Assembly: GCA_036261915.1 (NCBI GenBank)
Contig: DATAJX010000006.1
Span: forward strand, 1-64,000
Length of the DNA stretch: 64,000 nt
Direction of reading: 5' to 3'
From: DATAJX01 sp036261915
Lineage (GTDB): Bacteria; Pseudomonadota; Alphaproteobacteria; UBA2136; UBA6156
Part shown: positions 15,159 through 24,267 of the stretch, one piece after another
Position numbering within the stretch: the first letter of the stretch is position 1
Layout of the letters: every line of letters begins with the position of its first letter
The notes under the pieces: model-generated
Databases searched by the model: none
What the model saw: the letters and a program-made list of their open reading frames with translations, nothing else
What the model was told of the DNA's origin: nothing
Translations under genes and position numbers: made by a program

Positions 15159-15905
15159 TTATTGCAGGCCGCCACCCACGTTGATGGTCTGGCCGCTCAC
15201 CCAGCGGGCATCATCGCTGGCCAAAAACACCGCCACGTCGGCAATGTCGTCGGGCTTACCCACGCGGCCCAGCGGGGTTTTGCTCACCGTGTCGGCGGCA
15301 AAGTCGCCTTCGCTGAAGCCGGCGGTTTGGGTGCCTTCGGTTTCCACCAGCCCGGGGTTGATGGCGTTGACGCGGATCTTGCGCGGCCCGAACTCGTTGG
15401 CAAACACCTTGGTCACGCCGTTCACCGCGTGCTTGGTGGCGGTGTAAACGGCACTGCCCGGCATGTTCAGGCTGCTCACCACGCTACCGATGTTGATGAT
15501 GCTGCCGCCCTCCTTCAGGTGCTTCAGGGCGGCCTGTGTGACCAGCAGGGTGCCCAGCACGTTGATGTCGAACTGCCGGTGGAAGCTCTTTTCGGTAATG
15601 TCTTCAACCGCGCCGAACTCGTAAACGCCCGAGTTATTCACCAGCACGTCGAGCCTGCCGTAGGCCTTGATGGCGGCATCGATGATGCCCTTGGCGTCCT
15701 TGCCGTTGGAAACATCGCCCTGCACGGCCACGGCCTTGCCGCCGGCCTTTTCAATGGCGGCCACCACCTTGGCGGCGCCTTCCTTGCTGCTGGCGTAGTT
15801 CACCACCACGCTGGCACCCGCACCGGCCAATGCCTTGGCAATGCCTGCGCCGATGCCTTTGCTTGCCCCGGTGACAACAGCCACCTTACCTTTTAGCTTA
15901 CTCAT
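15159..15905 (-). CDS. Short-chain dehydrogenase/reductase
   Basis: A 248-aa classical SDR. The cofactor loop is TGASKGIG (13-20), VNNSG follows the fourth strand, the catalytic Ser is in NIGSVVSS and the YxxxK is YTATK. The C-terminal NVGGG is typical of the glucose-1-dehydrogenase/3-oxoacyl reductase branch. ASSKEG after the second strand suggests NADP(H). Substrate is unknown. It is divergent from an ArsR-type repressor with an operator-like palindrome between them, so it is probably repressed by that protein. AAGGAG precedes the start. Confidence 0.9.
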   Translation of the reverse strand: MSKLKGKVAVVTGASKGIGAGIAKALAGAGASVVVNYASSKEGAAKVVAAIEKAGGKAVAVQGDVSNGKDAKGIIDAAIKAYGRLDVLVNNSGVYEFGAVEDITEKSFHRQFDINVLGTLLVTQAALKHLKEGGSIINIGSVVSSLNMPGSAVYTATKHAVNGVTKVFANEFGPRKIRVNAINPGLVETEGTQTAGFSEGDFAADTVSKTPLGRVGKPDDIADVAVFLASDDARWVSGQTINVGGGLQ

Positions 15906-15933
15906 GGTTTTTCTCCTTGGTTTAGTTGTTCTG

Positions 15934-15983
15934 TAGTTCTGAATTTACGAACTATTGAACTTATTGTCAAGGGGTGCTATATA
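15934..15983 (+). promoter_or_regulatory. Operator and leaderless promoter of the arsR-type gene
   Basis: TAGTTC-N9-GAACTA (15934-15954) is a palindrome in the divergent gap, with further GTTC/GAAC half-sites outside it. A promoter for the plus-strand gene is visible: TTGAAC (15955-15960), 17 bases, TATATA (15978-15983). The -10 box ends six bases before ATG 15990, so the transcript should be leaderless. The operator abuts the -35 box, consistent with repression by the ArsR-type protein. Confidence 0.6.
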
Positions 15984-15989
15984 AAGGGC

Positions 15990-16334
15990 ATGAAACCGCT
16001 GTATCACCCGGCACTGAAGGACATTACGGTCGAAGGCATCCTGTACGCCTTCTCCGACCCCGTGCGCGTGAACATTTATGCGCAAATTGCCAAGGCCGAC
16101 TGCGCCATGAACTGCTCGAACTTCCTCGAGGTCGATAACCGCACGCTGCCTAAATCGACGCTGTCGCAGCACTTCAAAATCTTACGCGAGGTCGGGCTTA
16201 TCCGCAGCGAACGCAAAGGGGTCGAAATGCACAACACCACCCGCTGCGCAGAGCTTGAAAGCCGCTTTGGCGACCTGGTGCCCACCATCATCGGGGCTTA
16301 CCTGGCCCAAGGCAAAAAGGCTAAAAATCGCTAA
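15990..16334 (+). CDS. ArsR-type winged-helix regulator
   Basis: The 114-aa protein has a winged helix in the ArsR pattern: FSDPVRVNIYAQI as the first helix, LPKSTLSQHFKILREVGLI as the recognition helix-turn-helix and RSERKGVEMHNTTR as the wing. The usual ELCVCDL metal site is absent. Two cysteines (DCAMNC) lie before the HTH, so redox or thiol sensing is possible. It probably represses itself and the divergent SDR gene through the shared operator. No ribosome binding site is present, which fits a leaderless mRNA. Confidence 0.85.
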   Translation: MKPLYHPALKDITVEGILYAFSDPVRVNIYAQIAKADCAMNCSNFLEVDNRTLPKSTLSQHFKILREVGLIRSERKGVEMHNTTRCAELESRFGDLVPTIIGAYLAQGKKAKNR

Positions 16335-16402
16335 CTTTCAATAGCGTTTTCAAATATTTAAAAAACCTGCTACTCTTGTTTAAACCAACAGGAGCCCCTC
16401 TC

Positions 16403-16936
16403 ATGTACGACACCTTGATGCTGTTCACCCTCTTCCACACCGCCTTAAGCCTGGTGGCATTGCTGCTGGGTTTTGGTGCCATCGCCACGCTGTTCAACCA
16501 CCAGGGCGCGCGCAGGTTCACCAAACCTTTTTTGATCACCACCACACTCTCCATCATCACCGGTTTCATGTTTCCGTTTACCGGTTTCACCCCGGCTATC
16601 GGCACCGGCATTGCGGCCCTGGCCGTGCTGCTGATGATGTTGGCAGCCTACAAATTCAAGCTGCGCGGCCACTGGCGCACCGTGTATGTGGGCGGCATGG
16701 TGGCCAGCGTGTTTTTCCAGATGTTCGTCACCGTGGCGCAATCGTTCCAGAAAATACCCGCGCTTAACGCCTATGCCCCCACCGGCGCCGAGCCGACCTT
16801 TGCCATTGCCGAAAGCATTGTGCTGCTGGTGTTCGTGGCTATCGGCGTGGCTGCGGCCCGCACCTTCCGGCCGGTGACGGGCACCAAAACCGTGGCGCCC
16901 AAAATCAAACCCAAGGCTAAGCGTTCGCGCCGGTAA
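16403..16936 (+). CDS. Four-helix membrane protein of unknown function
   Basis: ATG 16403 is chosen because AGGAG lies upstream. The 177-aa protein has about four hydrophobic helices (near 5-28, 45-62, 66-86, 95-115 or later) and a very basic C-terminal tail ending KPKAKRSRR. FNHQGARRFTKPF lies in the first cytoplasmic loop. I recognise no catalytic motif. Its 3' end overlaps the convergent MFS gene by 20 bases. Confidence 0.7.
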   Translation: MYDTLMLFTLFHTALSLVALLLGFGAIATLFNHQGARRFTKPFLITTTLSIITGFMFPFTGFTPAIGTGIAALAVLLMMLAAYKFKLRGHWRTVYVGGMVASVFFQMFVTVAQSFQKIPALNAYAPTGAEPTFAIAESIVLLVFVAIGVAAARTFRPVTGTKTVAPKIKPKAKRSRR

Positions 16937-18176
16937 ACCGCTCGGCGCGGCGCAACTGCGGGAACAGCCTCATCCATAGCAGCACCACGCCCATGGTGGC
17001 CACGCCGCCGAACAATGCGGCGGGCACGGCGCCAATAAGCCCGGCCACCATCCCGGCCTCAAAATCGCCCAGTTGATTGGATGTGCCGATGAACAGCGCA
17101 TTCACCGCATTCACGCGGCCGCGCATGTCGTCGGGCGTGTTCAGCAACACCAGCGAGTTGCGGATCACCACGCTCACCATGTCGGAAGCCCCCAGCACCG
17201 CCAGCGCCGCGCACGACAGCAGCAGGTTGGTCGAAAGCGCAAAGGCGATGGTGGCCAGCCCGAAAACAAGGACGGCGAGGAACATCTTAATACCCACCTG
17301 CCGCTGGATGGTCCAGCGCGACAATATGAAACTGGTAAGCAACGCGCCTACCGCCGGCGCTGCGCGCAGCAGCCCCACACCCCACGGCCCGGTGTGCAGA
17401 ACATCGGCCGCGAATATCGGCAGCAGGCTGGTCACGCCACCCAGCAGCACGGCAAACAGGTCAAGCGAAATGGTGCCCAGTATCACCGGCTTGCTGCGGA
17501 TGAAACTGACGCCCGCGAACACCGACCTCAGCGTGGCAGGCTCGCGCGGCGGCACCTTGTGGCGGGTGCGTATCAGGCTCACCGATAACGCCGCGACACC
17601 AAAACAAAGCGCGCATATGGCCAGCGGAACGGTGGGGTTCAAACCATACAGCAAGCCGCCCAGCGAAGGCCCGACGATGATGGCCGTCTGCATCGCGGCC
17701 ATCGACATGGCCATGGCCTGCGGCAGCAGGCTGGCGGGCACCACGGCGGGCAGCAACGCGCCGTTGGTGGGGCCTTCGAACGCGCGCGCGGCGCCCAGCA
17801 CGGCTACCGCCGCAAACATGCCGGACACGCCCAGCCAGCCGCCCCACACGCCTGCCGCCAGCACCGCCAGCGTCAGCGCCTCGGCGCACTGGCACAGCAT
17901 TAAAACCTTGCGGCGATCAAAGCGGTCGGCCACGTGGCCCACCACAAACGTCAGCAGCAGTTGCGGCAAAAACTGGAACAGCCCCACCAGCCCCAGCGCA
18001 TAGGCGCTGTTGGTCAGCTCGTAGGTGCGCCAGCCCACCACCACCGTGGTGGCGTTAAAGGCCAGCGCCGAAAACACCCGCGCGCACCACAGCTTGATGA
18101 AATCGCGGTGTGCCAGTAACCGGCCCGAAGGCACTGCGGTCATGGTGGGCGGGGGCGAAAGCGGCTGTTTGGTCAT
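16917..18176 (-). CDS. MFS transporter, EntS-like exporter family
   Basis: I use ATG 18176 (MTKQPLSPPP, 419 aa) rather than the upstream frame start at 18203. About twelve transmembrane segments are visible. The motif-A-like GHVADRFDRRKVL in the loop between helices 2 and 3 and the RAFEGPTNGALLPAVVP segment are typical of the MFS_3/EntS group that exports siderophores and other small molecules. No siderophore genes are nearby, so the substrate is unknown. It converges with the preceding gene and is not obviously in an operon. Confidence 0.85.
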   Translation of the reverse strand: MTKQPLSPPPTMTAVPSGRLLAHRDFIKLWCARVFSALAFNATTVVVGWRTYELTNSAYALGLVGLFQFLPQLLLTFVVGHVADRFDRRKVLMLCQCAEALTLAVLAAGVWGGWLGVSGMFAAVAVLGAARAFEGPTNGALLPAVVPASLLPQAMAMSMAAMQTAIIVGPSLGGLLYGLNPTVPLAICALCFGVAALSVSLIRTRHKVPPREPATLRSVFAGVSFIRSKPVILGTISLDLFAVLLGGVTSLLPIFAADVLHTGPWGVGLLRAAPAVGALLTSFILSRWTIQRQVGIKMFLAVLVFGLATIAFALSTNLLLSCAALAVLGASDMVSVVIRNSLVLLNTPDDMRGRVNAVNALFIGTSNQLGDFEAGMVAGLIGAVPAALFGGVATMGVVLLWMRLFPQLRRAERFTGANA

Positions 18177-18227
18177 GAACCGCAACCTAGCAAACAACCG
18201 CAACGGTTGTCGCGGGGCGGCGGCAAA

Positions 18228-19700
18228 TTACTTTTTCTTGTTGCGGGTTTCGCCGCGGGTGAATGGGTTGCCCCCAGCACGGAACACCAGCCGCAGTGGC
18301 ACACCCGATAGATCAAGTTCTTCAGCTAACATATTGCGCATGAACTGTTTATAGCTATTGGGCAAGGTGGCCAAACGGTTCCCCCAAATGGCGATGGTGG
18401 GCGGGTTGGCCCCCACCTGGCGGGCGAATTTCATCGTCACCACCATGCCGGTGGTGCCCAGCGGCGGGCTGCGGCGGGCGGTCACCTTTTCAATGGCGCG
18501 GTTGATGGCGCGGGTGCCAAGGTCGCCATGGTTGGCCATGTGCACGGCGGCCACGGCCTTCATCAGGCTGCCCACCCCCTGCCCGTTGTGGGCGCTCAGC
18601 GGCACGCACAGCGGGCGGGGTATTTCGGTCAGCACGCGGCGCATCTGGTGCTTCACTTCTTCCAGGCAATCCTGCTTGGCTTCAACGCTGTCCCACTTGG
18701 TCAGCGCCACGATCAACGGTCGCCCGGCGGTCACCAGCGTTTGGGCGATTTTCTTGTCCTGGTTTTCCAGCACCTGCCAGTTGCCGGGGGCGTAGTGGCT
18801 GGCATCCACCAGCAGCACGGCCACGTCGGCGTCCTGCCCGGCGTTCACGGCCTGCCCCACGCTCCAGTGTTCCAGGTCGTCGGTAATTTTTGCCTTGCGG
18901 CGCAGGCCCGGCGTGTCGGTCAGCATGTATTTCTGGCCGCCGTAGTTCAGCGGGTGGCTCAGGGCTTCGCGGGTCAGGCCGGGCATGGGGCCGGCCAGCA
19001 TGCGTTCGCCGCCCAGCAGGCGGTTGGCCAGCGTGCTTTTGCCCGCGTTGGGCTGGCCCAGCAGCGCAATGTTGATGGGCCGGTTATCAATTTTAAAGCG
19101 CGGCGCCTCGTCGTGCTCCAGCAGGTCTTCGGCGTTGTCCGGCATCTCGAAGTCGAAGGCCTCCACCTCGTCCTCCGGCTCGGGTTCGGGGCGGCTCACC
19201 AGCGGGGCCAGTGCGTCGCGCAGGTGGTCGAAGTTAATGCGGTGCGCGGCGGAAAGCGCAATCGGCTCGCCCAACCCCAGGCTCATGCAGCTTTGGCGCT
19301 GGGCCATGGCGCGCTTGATGTCGGCCTTGCTCAGCACCAGCACCATGGGCTTGCCCAGTTTGCGCAGTTGCTGCACCAGCGCGCGGTCGGCGGGCAGCAC
19401 CCCGGCGTCGCCGTCCACCAAATAAACCAGCACGTCGGCCTGCCCGGCGCTGCGCTGGGCCAGCCGGGTCAGGTTGCGGGTCAGGTCGGCATCCAGCCCC
19501 TCGCCCTTCACGTTCTCGTCGATACCCGCGGTGTCCAGCAGGTCGAATTCCAGGTCATCGAGGTAGGCGGGGCAGCGGCGGCTGTCGCGGGTGGTACCGG
19601 GGGTGGCGTGCACCAGCGCACGCTGGCCCTTGGCCAACGTGTTGAACAGCGTGCTTTTGCCGGCATTGGGCCGGCCCACCAGGGCAACCAGGGTCTTCAT
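18228..19700 (-). CDS. der: Ribosome biogenesis GTPase Der (EngA)
   Basis: This 490-aa protein has two GTPase domains. The first has GRPNAGKS at 9-16, DTAG in LLDTAGI and a G4 motif reading SKAD. The second has GQPNAGKS near 213, DTPG in LTDTPGL and G4 TKWD. The C-terminal KH-like domain ends with GNPFTRGETRNKKK. Der binds the 50S subunit during assembly. The usual G4 Asn is replaced by Ser in the first domain and Thr in the second, which may weaken guanine specificity. bamB, commonly adjacent, is one gene away. Confidence 0.95.
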   Translation of the reverse strand: MKTLVALVGRPNAGKSTLFNTLAKGQRALVHATPGTTRDSRRCPAYLDDLEFDLLDTAGIDENVKGEGLDADLTRNLTRLAQRSAGQADVLVYLVDGDAGVLPADRALVQQLRKLGKPMVLVLSKADIKRAMAQRQSCMSLGLGEPIALSAAHRINFDHLRDALAPLVSRPEPEPEDEVEAFDFEMPDNAEDLLEHDEAPRFKIDNRPINIALLGQPNAGKSTLANRLLGGERMLAGPMPGLTREALSHPLNYGGQKYMLTDTPGLRRKAKITDDLEHWSVGQAVNAGQDADVAVLLVDASHYAPGNWQVLENQDKKIAQTLVTAGRPLIVALTKWDSVEAKQDCLEEVKHQMRRVLTEIPRPLCVPLSAHNGQGVGSLMKAVAAVHMANHGDLGTRAINRAIEKVTARRSPPLGTTGMVVTMKFARQVGANPPTIAIWGNRLATLPNSYKQFMRNMLAEELDLSGVPLRLVFRAGGNPFTRGETRNKKK

Positions 19701-19896
19701 GCAGGTTCCCTACCCCGTAAACCGTTGGACGTAAAGGTAAATTGGCCCAAAAGCGCCATTTTGACCCTTGGCCGGGCCCGTGCCGCTGCGTTTTCCCTAT
19801 TGCGCCTTTACGTATACATAACTTATAAAGCCGCATCTTATCCGAAGCATCTCAACCTCTTACCCGGCCCCGGCCGATTATCTGAAAGGACATCAC

Positions 19897-20589
19897 ATGT
19901 TCGAAACCTGGCTGGGTACGCCCAGCGGCATATTGGCCCTCACCTTGGGCCTTCTCTTTCTGGTGATGCTGTTTTTGTGGTCCCGCAACAGGGGGCGCAA
20001 AAACCGCCATGGCCGCCGGGCTCTCAATCGCCGCGTGGTACAGCGCGAGGCCGCTGTCCGCCTGGTGCGCCAGCATCGCATGGCGCACTGGCATGCCCGC
20101 GGGCGCTACGGGCAGGTGGCCACGGCACTGGGGCTGCTTTTTGTGGTTGCCCTGTTGTTTGCACTGAACAACTACACCGCCCCCGCGCCGATGATCAGGC
20201 AGGCTTCGCCTTCGTTGGTCGAGCCTGTCCGCGTCATTCCGCTGGATAAACAGGTGGCGACCCCCGCCCCGGTGGCCCCTATCGTCAAGGTCGACCTGCC
20301 GCCACCGGCTCCTGCCCCTGTCGTTGTCACCCCGCCGCCCACGCCCGCCCAAACGGTCGAGGTCAGTGTAAAGGCCAAGCCCAAGGTGGTGTACCGCACC
20401 AGGGTCATCCGCAAAACGGTGGTCAAGCGTGTGCGCACCACGCCCAGAACGGTGGTTTACGACAACCGCATTTATGACAACCGTACCACCAACAACTACT
20501 ACACGGCGCCGCCCGCCCAAACCTACGTGGCAACGCCGCGATACCCCGAAGAACCCCGCGCCAACGAAATGCGGCGGTACTATTATTAA
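19897..20589 (+). CDS. Hypothetical membrane protein with Pro-rich periplasmic tail
   Basis: ATG 19897 follows AAGGA. The 230-aa product has a first transmembrane helix (about 11-30), a highly basic cytoplasmic segment rich in Arg and His (32-67), a second helix (about 74-92), a Pro/Ala-rich linker, a Lys/Arg-rich patch and a Tyr/Asn-rich end (YDNRIYDNRTTNNYY, finishing RRYYY). The Pro-rich and basic layout recalls envelope-spanning proteins, but I recognise no family. It is inserted on the opposite strand between der and bamB and ends in a strong terminator. Confidence 0.6.
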   Translation: MFETWLGTPSGILALTLGLLFLVMLFLWSRNRGRKNRHGRRALNRRVVQREAAVRLVRQHRMAHWHARGRYGQVATALGLLFVVALLFALNNYTAPAPMIRQASPSLVEPVRVIPLDKQVATPAPVAPIVKVDLPPPAPAPVVVTPPPTPAQTVEVSVKAKPKVVYRTRVIRKTVVKRVRTTPRTVVYDNRIYDNRTTNNYYTAPPAQTYVATPRYPEEPRANEMRRYYY

Positions 20590-20593
20590 CAAC

Positions 20594-20626
20594 AAAAAAG
20601 GCCCCGGATGCTATCCGGGGCCTTTT
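20594..20626. terminator. Bidirectional terminator
   Basis: The AAAAGGCCCCGGAT stem pairs with ATCCGGGGCCTTTT around GCT. It lies between the convergent 230-aa gene and bamB and serves both. Confidence 0.9.
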
Positions 20627-20636
20627 GCCGTGTGCG

Positions 20637-21974
20637 CTATTTACCGGCGCGGAAGGCCACGATCTTGCCGTTGGTGGTCTGGAAGTACAGACCGTCGGCG
20701 GCCACAATCGGGGTCACACCCACACCGTTATCGATTTCGGTGGCGGCCTTGCGCTTGCCGGTTTCGGGCGTGATGCTCAGGGCGTAGCCGTCGGTGCTCG
20801 CCACGATCAGGCGGTCACCGGCCAGCACCGGGCCGCTCCACACGCGGCCATCCTTGGCCTTGGGCAGGTCGGCGTTCAGGTCGGTCACCCAGCGTATCGC
20901 GCCGTCCTTGCGGTTCAGGCAGGCCAGCTCGCCCTTGTCGGTCAACACAAACAGCTGGTAGCCCGCCACCCACGGCATCTGGCTGCTGTTGATGGGCGTC
21001 TTCCAAAAACGCTGGCCGTTCATCAGGCCATAGGCCGCCACACCGCCGTTCAGCCCCACGGTGTAAACAATGCCGTCGGCCACCACCGGCTCGGCCGAAA
21101 TGCCCGATACGGTGCTCTCGGGGTCTTGCCCGCTGTACAGGCTGCTCAGCGTGTCGTGCCACAGGTAGCGGCCGTCGGTTTCGCGCAGCACGTAAATTTC
21201 GCCGCTGGTGTAGGCGGCCACAACAACGCCGTTGGCAATGGCGGGGGTGGCGGCGTTCACCAGGCTCAGGGTTTCCTCCATGCCGCTGTGGGTCCACACC
21301 AGCGCACCATCGAGGGCCGAAAGCACGAACAGGTGGTTATCCTGCGCCAGTACAAACACCCGCTCGCCGTCAACACCCGGCGCGGCGCGCAGCGGAACCC
21401 CAAGGTCCGACTTCCACACCTGCTTGCCGGTGCTGGCGGTCAGGGCAAACACTTCGCCGCCGCCGGTGGTGATGAACAGCAGGTCACCCAGTACGGCCAA
21501 ACCGCCGCCCAAACGCACCTGCTCTTTTTCCTTCAGCGGCAGGTCAACGCTCCACAGCTCTTTGCCGGTGGTGGCGTTCAGGGCGGTCACCTGCCCGGCG
21601 GTATCAATGGCAAACAGGCGGCCGCTGTGCACCACGGGGACGTTCAGCAGCACGGCGTCCTTGCCGTCACCCTTGCCGATGTCGGCGGTCCAGGCGCGCA
21701 CCACGCTGGCGGGCATGGCGGGGTTGCCGGGCGCGTGGGCGCCGTTGCCGCCGGTCTGGCCCCAGTTATCCAACGCGGCGGCGGCGGGTATGGCAAAATT
21801 CTCGATGGTCGCGCCGGGGGTCACGGCAAGGGCCGAAGGGCCGCTGGTCACGTCAAGGCGTTCACCCACCAGCTTGGGTTTTTTGTCGGCATCGCCGTCG
21901 CTGAACGGGTTAAGCTCGCAGGCGGTCAGCAGGCAGCTGGCGGCGGCCAGCATTATAATGCGGGTGAATGTCAC
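20637..21974 (-). CDS. bamB: Outer membrane assembly lipoprotein BamB
   Basis: The 445-aa precursor starts with a lipoprotein signal (MTFTRIIMLAAASCLLTAC), the lipobox ending at Cys19. The mature part is a PQQ-type beta-propeller with repeated segments such as VTALNATTGKELWSVDL, VFALTASTGKQVWKSDL and LFVLSALDGALVWTHS. BamB is a scaffold subunit of the BAM complex that inserts outer-membrane beta-barrels. bamE is also in this window. In related genomes bamB sits directly upstream of der; here a 230-aa gene separates them and no YfgM-like gene is seen. Confidence 0.92.
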   Translation of the reverse strand: MTFTRIIMLAAASCLLTACELNPFSDGDADKKPKLVGERLDVTSGPSALAVTPGATIENFAIPAAAALDNWGQTGGNGAHAPGNPAMPASVVRAWTADIGKGDGKDAVLLNVPVVHSGRLFAIDTAGQVTALNATTGKELWSVDLPLKEKEQVRLGGGLAVLGDLLFITTGGGEVFALTASTGKQVWKSDLGVPLRAAPGVDGERVFVLAQDNHLFVLSALDGALVWTHSGMEETLSLVNAATPAIANGVVVAAYTSGEIYVLRETDGRYLWHDTLSSLYSGQDPESTVSGISAEPVVADGIVYTVGLNGGVAAYGLMNGQRFWKTPINSSQMPWVAGYQLFVLTDKGELACLNRKDGAIRWVTDLNADLPKAKDGRVWSGPVLAGDRLIVASTDGYALSITPETGKRKAATEIDNGVGVTPIVAADGLYFQTTNGKIVAFRAGK

Positions 21975-22099
21975 GTGTGTAAGGCCCTTTTGTTTTGCCG
22001 GAGTTTAGGGGCATAACACTTTGGCGGCAAGGGCTTGCGCAAGCGGGTGGTTTCATTTACATCCAAAGGCACCTTCATCCGCCGTTGCGGGAGACTCAC

Positions 22100-22495
22100 A
22101 TGAACTTCTTGATCACCGGCATCGTCATTTGCGAAGCCGCCCCCGCCACCGACGTGCTGGCGGCGGTCGAAACCTTCTTCCGGCAGCACGGCATCACCGC
22201 CGTGAATTTGAAGAACCATGCCGAAACCTCGCAAAGCCGCGTCATGTTCGACGTGGCCCTCATCGCCAACCCGGCACTGATGGACGAGCTGAAAACCGCC
22301 ATCACCGCGGTGTACCCGCGCTACAAAAACGGCAAGCCGCGAGAGCACATCAGCATCGCCATGATCACCAGCGACGCCGCACGCATCCCCGGCATCATGG
22401 ATTACTGGCTGTCGGGCAAGGCGGGCCAAAAACCGCCGCCCGAACAGTACGTGCCCTACCTGCCCGACCCACCCAAACCAAAAGCCGCCCCATAA
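22100..22495 (+). CDS. Hypothetical protein, 131 aa
   Basis: ATG 22100 is preferred (MNFLITGIVICEAAPATDVL) because GGGAGA precedes it; the frame is open further upstream. The fold looks alpha/beta, with a KNHAETSQSRVMFDVALI strand region, an ALMDELKTAITAVYPRY helix, EHISIAMITSDAARIPGIMDYW and a Pro-rich tail. I do not recognise the family. Transcription ends at a terminator whose stem overlaps the last codons. Confidence 0.6.
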   Translation: MNFLITGIVICEAAPATDVLAAVETFFRQHGITAVNLKNHAETSQSRVMFDVALIANPALMDELKTAITAVYPRYKNGKPREHISIAMITSDAARIPGIMDYWLSGKAGQKPPPEQYVPYLPDPPKPKAAP

Positions 22496-22511
22496 TCCGG
22501 GCGGCTTTTTT
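22481..22511 (+). terminator. Terminator overlapping the 131-aa gene end
   Basis: AAAGCCGCCC pairs with GGGCGGCTTT, followed by Ts. The stop codon lies in the loop. It can also act on the convergent diguanylate cyclase gene. Confidence 0.85.
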
Positions 22512-22530
22512 GCGTCTGTACAATGCCAGC

Positions 22531-24201
22531 CTAACTGACGATCTTGATCTCCTTACCGGCAAACCGGTAGGTGTTCTTGCCGCCCTGCTTGGCCTCATAC
22601 ATCGCGGCGTCGGCACGGCGGATCAGGTCGGCGGCCTGCTGGCCGTCGGCGGGGAACAGCGCAATGCCGATGCTGGTGCCCACATTGGCCGCCTGGCCGT
22701 TCAGGTTGTACGGCTCGCGGATGGCGGTAAGCAGCTTTTGCGCCACCTGCTCGGCGTCGCTCCGGTCCCTGATGCTTAATATGATGGTGAACTCGTCGCC
22801 GCCCAGCCGTGCCACGGTGTCGGTGGTGCGCACCTGGCCTTGAATACGCGTGGCCACCTGCTTCAGCAGCATGTCGCCGGCATCGTGGCCCAGCGTGTCG
22901 TTCACCTTTTTAAACCCGTCAAGGTCAAGGAATAGCAGCGCCAGCTTGCCCAGCTGCCGGTGCGCCACGGCCAGCGCCATGTTCAGGCGGTCGTTGAATA
23001 GCTGGCGGTTGGGCAACCCGGTCAACGTGTCCGAATAGGCCAGCGCGTTCTCCCGCTCACCCGCCTCGGCCGTCTGGGCGCGCAGGCGGTGCAGCTCGCT
23101 TTGGTTGATGGCCGTCAGAATAGTGCCCGCAGGCCGCCCGAAGGCATCCTTCCACGCGCGCAGATGCCAGCTGAAGATCTCCTCGCGGCCGTTCACGGTC
23201 ACGCGCTCGGCCTCGTTGCCCACCACCTCGCCGGCCCCGAGCTTTTGCATGGCCATGCGGAAGTCGGGCGGGAAGTTGGGCATCTTTTCCATGTGGTTGT
23301 CGCCGCGTTTCAGTTCGCCCGCGGGTATGCCCAGCACCTCGGCAAAACGGGGAGATACATATATGTACACGCCGTCGTTATCCAGCACCGCCACCGGGCG
23401 CACGCTTTCTTCCACCATCTGGCGCAGCAGGGTTTCCGAGTTCTGCAGAATCGACGTGTCTTTAAAAAAGTGGCTCACGTCGCGCAGCCACACCGCCAGC
23501 TCGCCACCCCACGGCCACACCATGGCCTGCAAATAGGTGCCGGTGGTTCCCGGTTCGGGCGTGCCCTGGGCCGGCACCTCAATCTCGTCGCGCCACACCT
23601 CGCCGCGCATGGCCTGCGCCAACCCGCCGTACAGGCTCGAGCGCGTCAGCCACGGCAGCGCCTGCTGCAACTCGTGCCCGGCGGGCTCCTCCACTTTCAA
23701 AAACTGCCGCGCGGCCTGGTTGGCACGGGAAATACGCCCGTCGCGCCCCACCACCAGCCATACGTCGGCGCCGTCTTCCATCAGCTTGTCAAAGGCCTCG
23801 CGCGCCATGCCCCAGTGGCCGCCGCTCGATTTCTCGTTATCCTGCAGCGTCTCGATGAATTTTTCCTGGCTGTGCATCTTGGTCAGGTACATGGCCAGTT
23901 CCTCGTCGCTGGCACGGCGGATGAACAACGCGGTGAACACCGCTCCGAACACCGGTATCATCCATAGCAGCCACTGCTGGCTCAGCATGAACAGGTAAAA
24001 TTTTCCCTGCAGCAACACCTGCTGCTGCAACGGCAGCGCGCTGCCCGCGGGCGGTGTGGCGCCTTGCCAAAAGCTGTTGGCCAGGTCGGCCACCGCGGGC
24101 AACGGGAACAGCCGCTGGCCTTCCACCGCCAGCACCAGCACCACGGCAGTCGCCATGGCACCCAGCACCCCGGTGATGATCTTGTTTAAAAGAAGCGGCA
24201 T
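22531..24201 (-). CDS. Membrane-bound PAS-GGDEF diguanylate cyclase
   Basis: The 556-aa protein has two N-terminal transmembrane helices (about 8-27 and 70-93), PAS-like regions (about 125-245 and 260-370) and a GGDEF domain (about 390-550). The active site is intact: ARLGGDEFTIIL, with LTGLPNRQLFNDRL at the domain start and FLDLDGFKKVNDTLGHDAGD. An RTTD inhibitory I-site lies five residues before GGDEF, so c-di-GMP product inhibition is likely. It makes c-di-GMP in response to a signal sensed by the PAS domains. No EAL domain follows. It is divergent from the DsbD-like gene. Confidence 0.93.
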   Translation of the reverse strand: MPLLLNKIITGVLGAMATAVVLVLAVEGQRLFPLPAVADLANSFWQGATPPAGSALPLQQQVLLQGKFYLFMLSQQWLLWMIPVFGAVFTALFIRRASDEELAMYLTKMHSQEKFIETLQDNEKSSGGHWGMAREAFDKLMEDGADVWLVVGRDGRISRANQAARQFLKVEEPAGHELQQALPWLTRSSLYGGLAQAMRGEVWRDEIEVPAQGTPEPGTTGTYLQAMVWPWGGELAVWLRDVSHFFKDTSILQNSETLLRQMVEESVRPVAVLDNDGVYIYVSPRFAEVLGIPAGELKRGDNHMEKMPNFPPDFRMAMQKLGAGEVVGNEAERVTVNGREEIFSWHLRAWKDAFGRPAGTILTAINQSELHRLRAQTAEAGERENALAYSDTLTGLPNRQLFNDRLNMALAVAHRQLGKLALLFLDLDGFKKVNDTLGHDAGDMLLKQVATRIQGQVRTTDTVARLGGDEFTIILSIRDRSDAEQVAQKLLTAIREPYNLNGQAANVGTSIGIALFPADGQQAADLIRRADAAMYEAKQGGKNTYRFAGKEIKIVS

Positions 24202-24267
24202 CTTTATTTAAGCTCTGTTATTCACTACAATGTAACAAACAATCTCCTCCAATATAAGAGAGTACCC

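Noticed and set aside
14046..15896. 616-codon plus-strand open frame
   Set aside because: It is antisense to the PAP2, 53-aa and SDR genes and is His/Gln-rich, typical of a shadow frame in GC-rich DNA.
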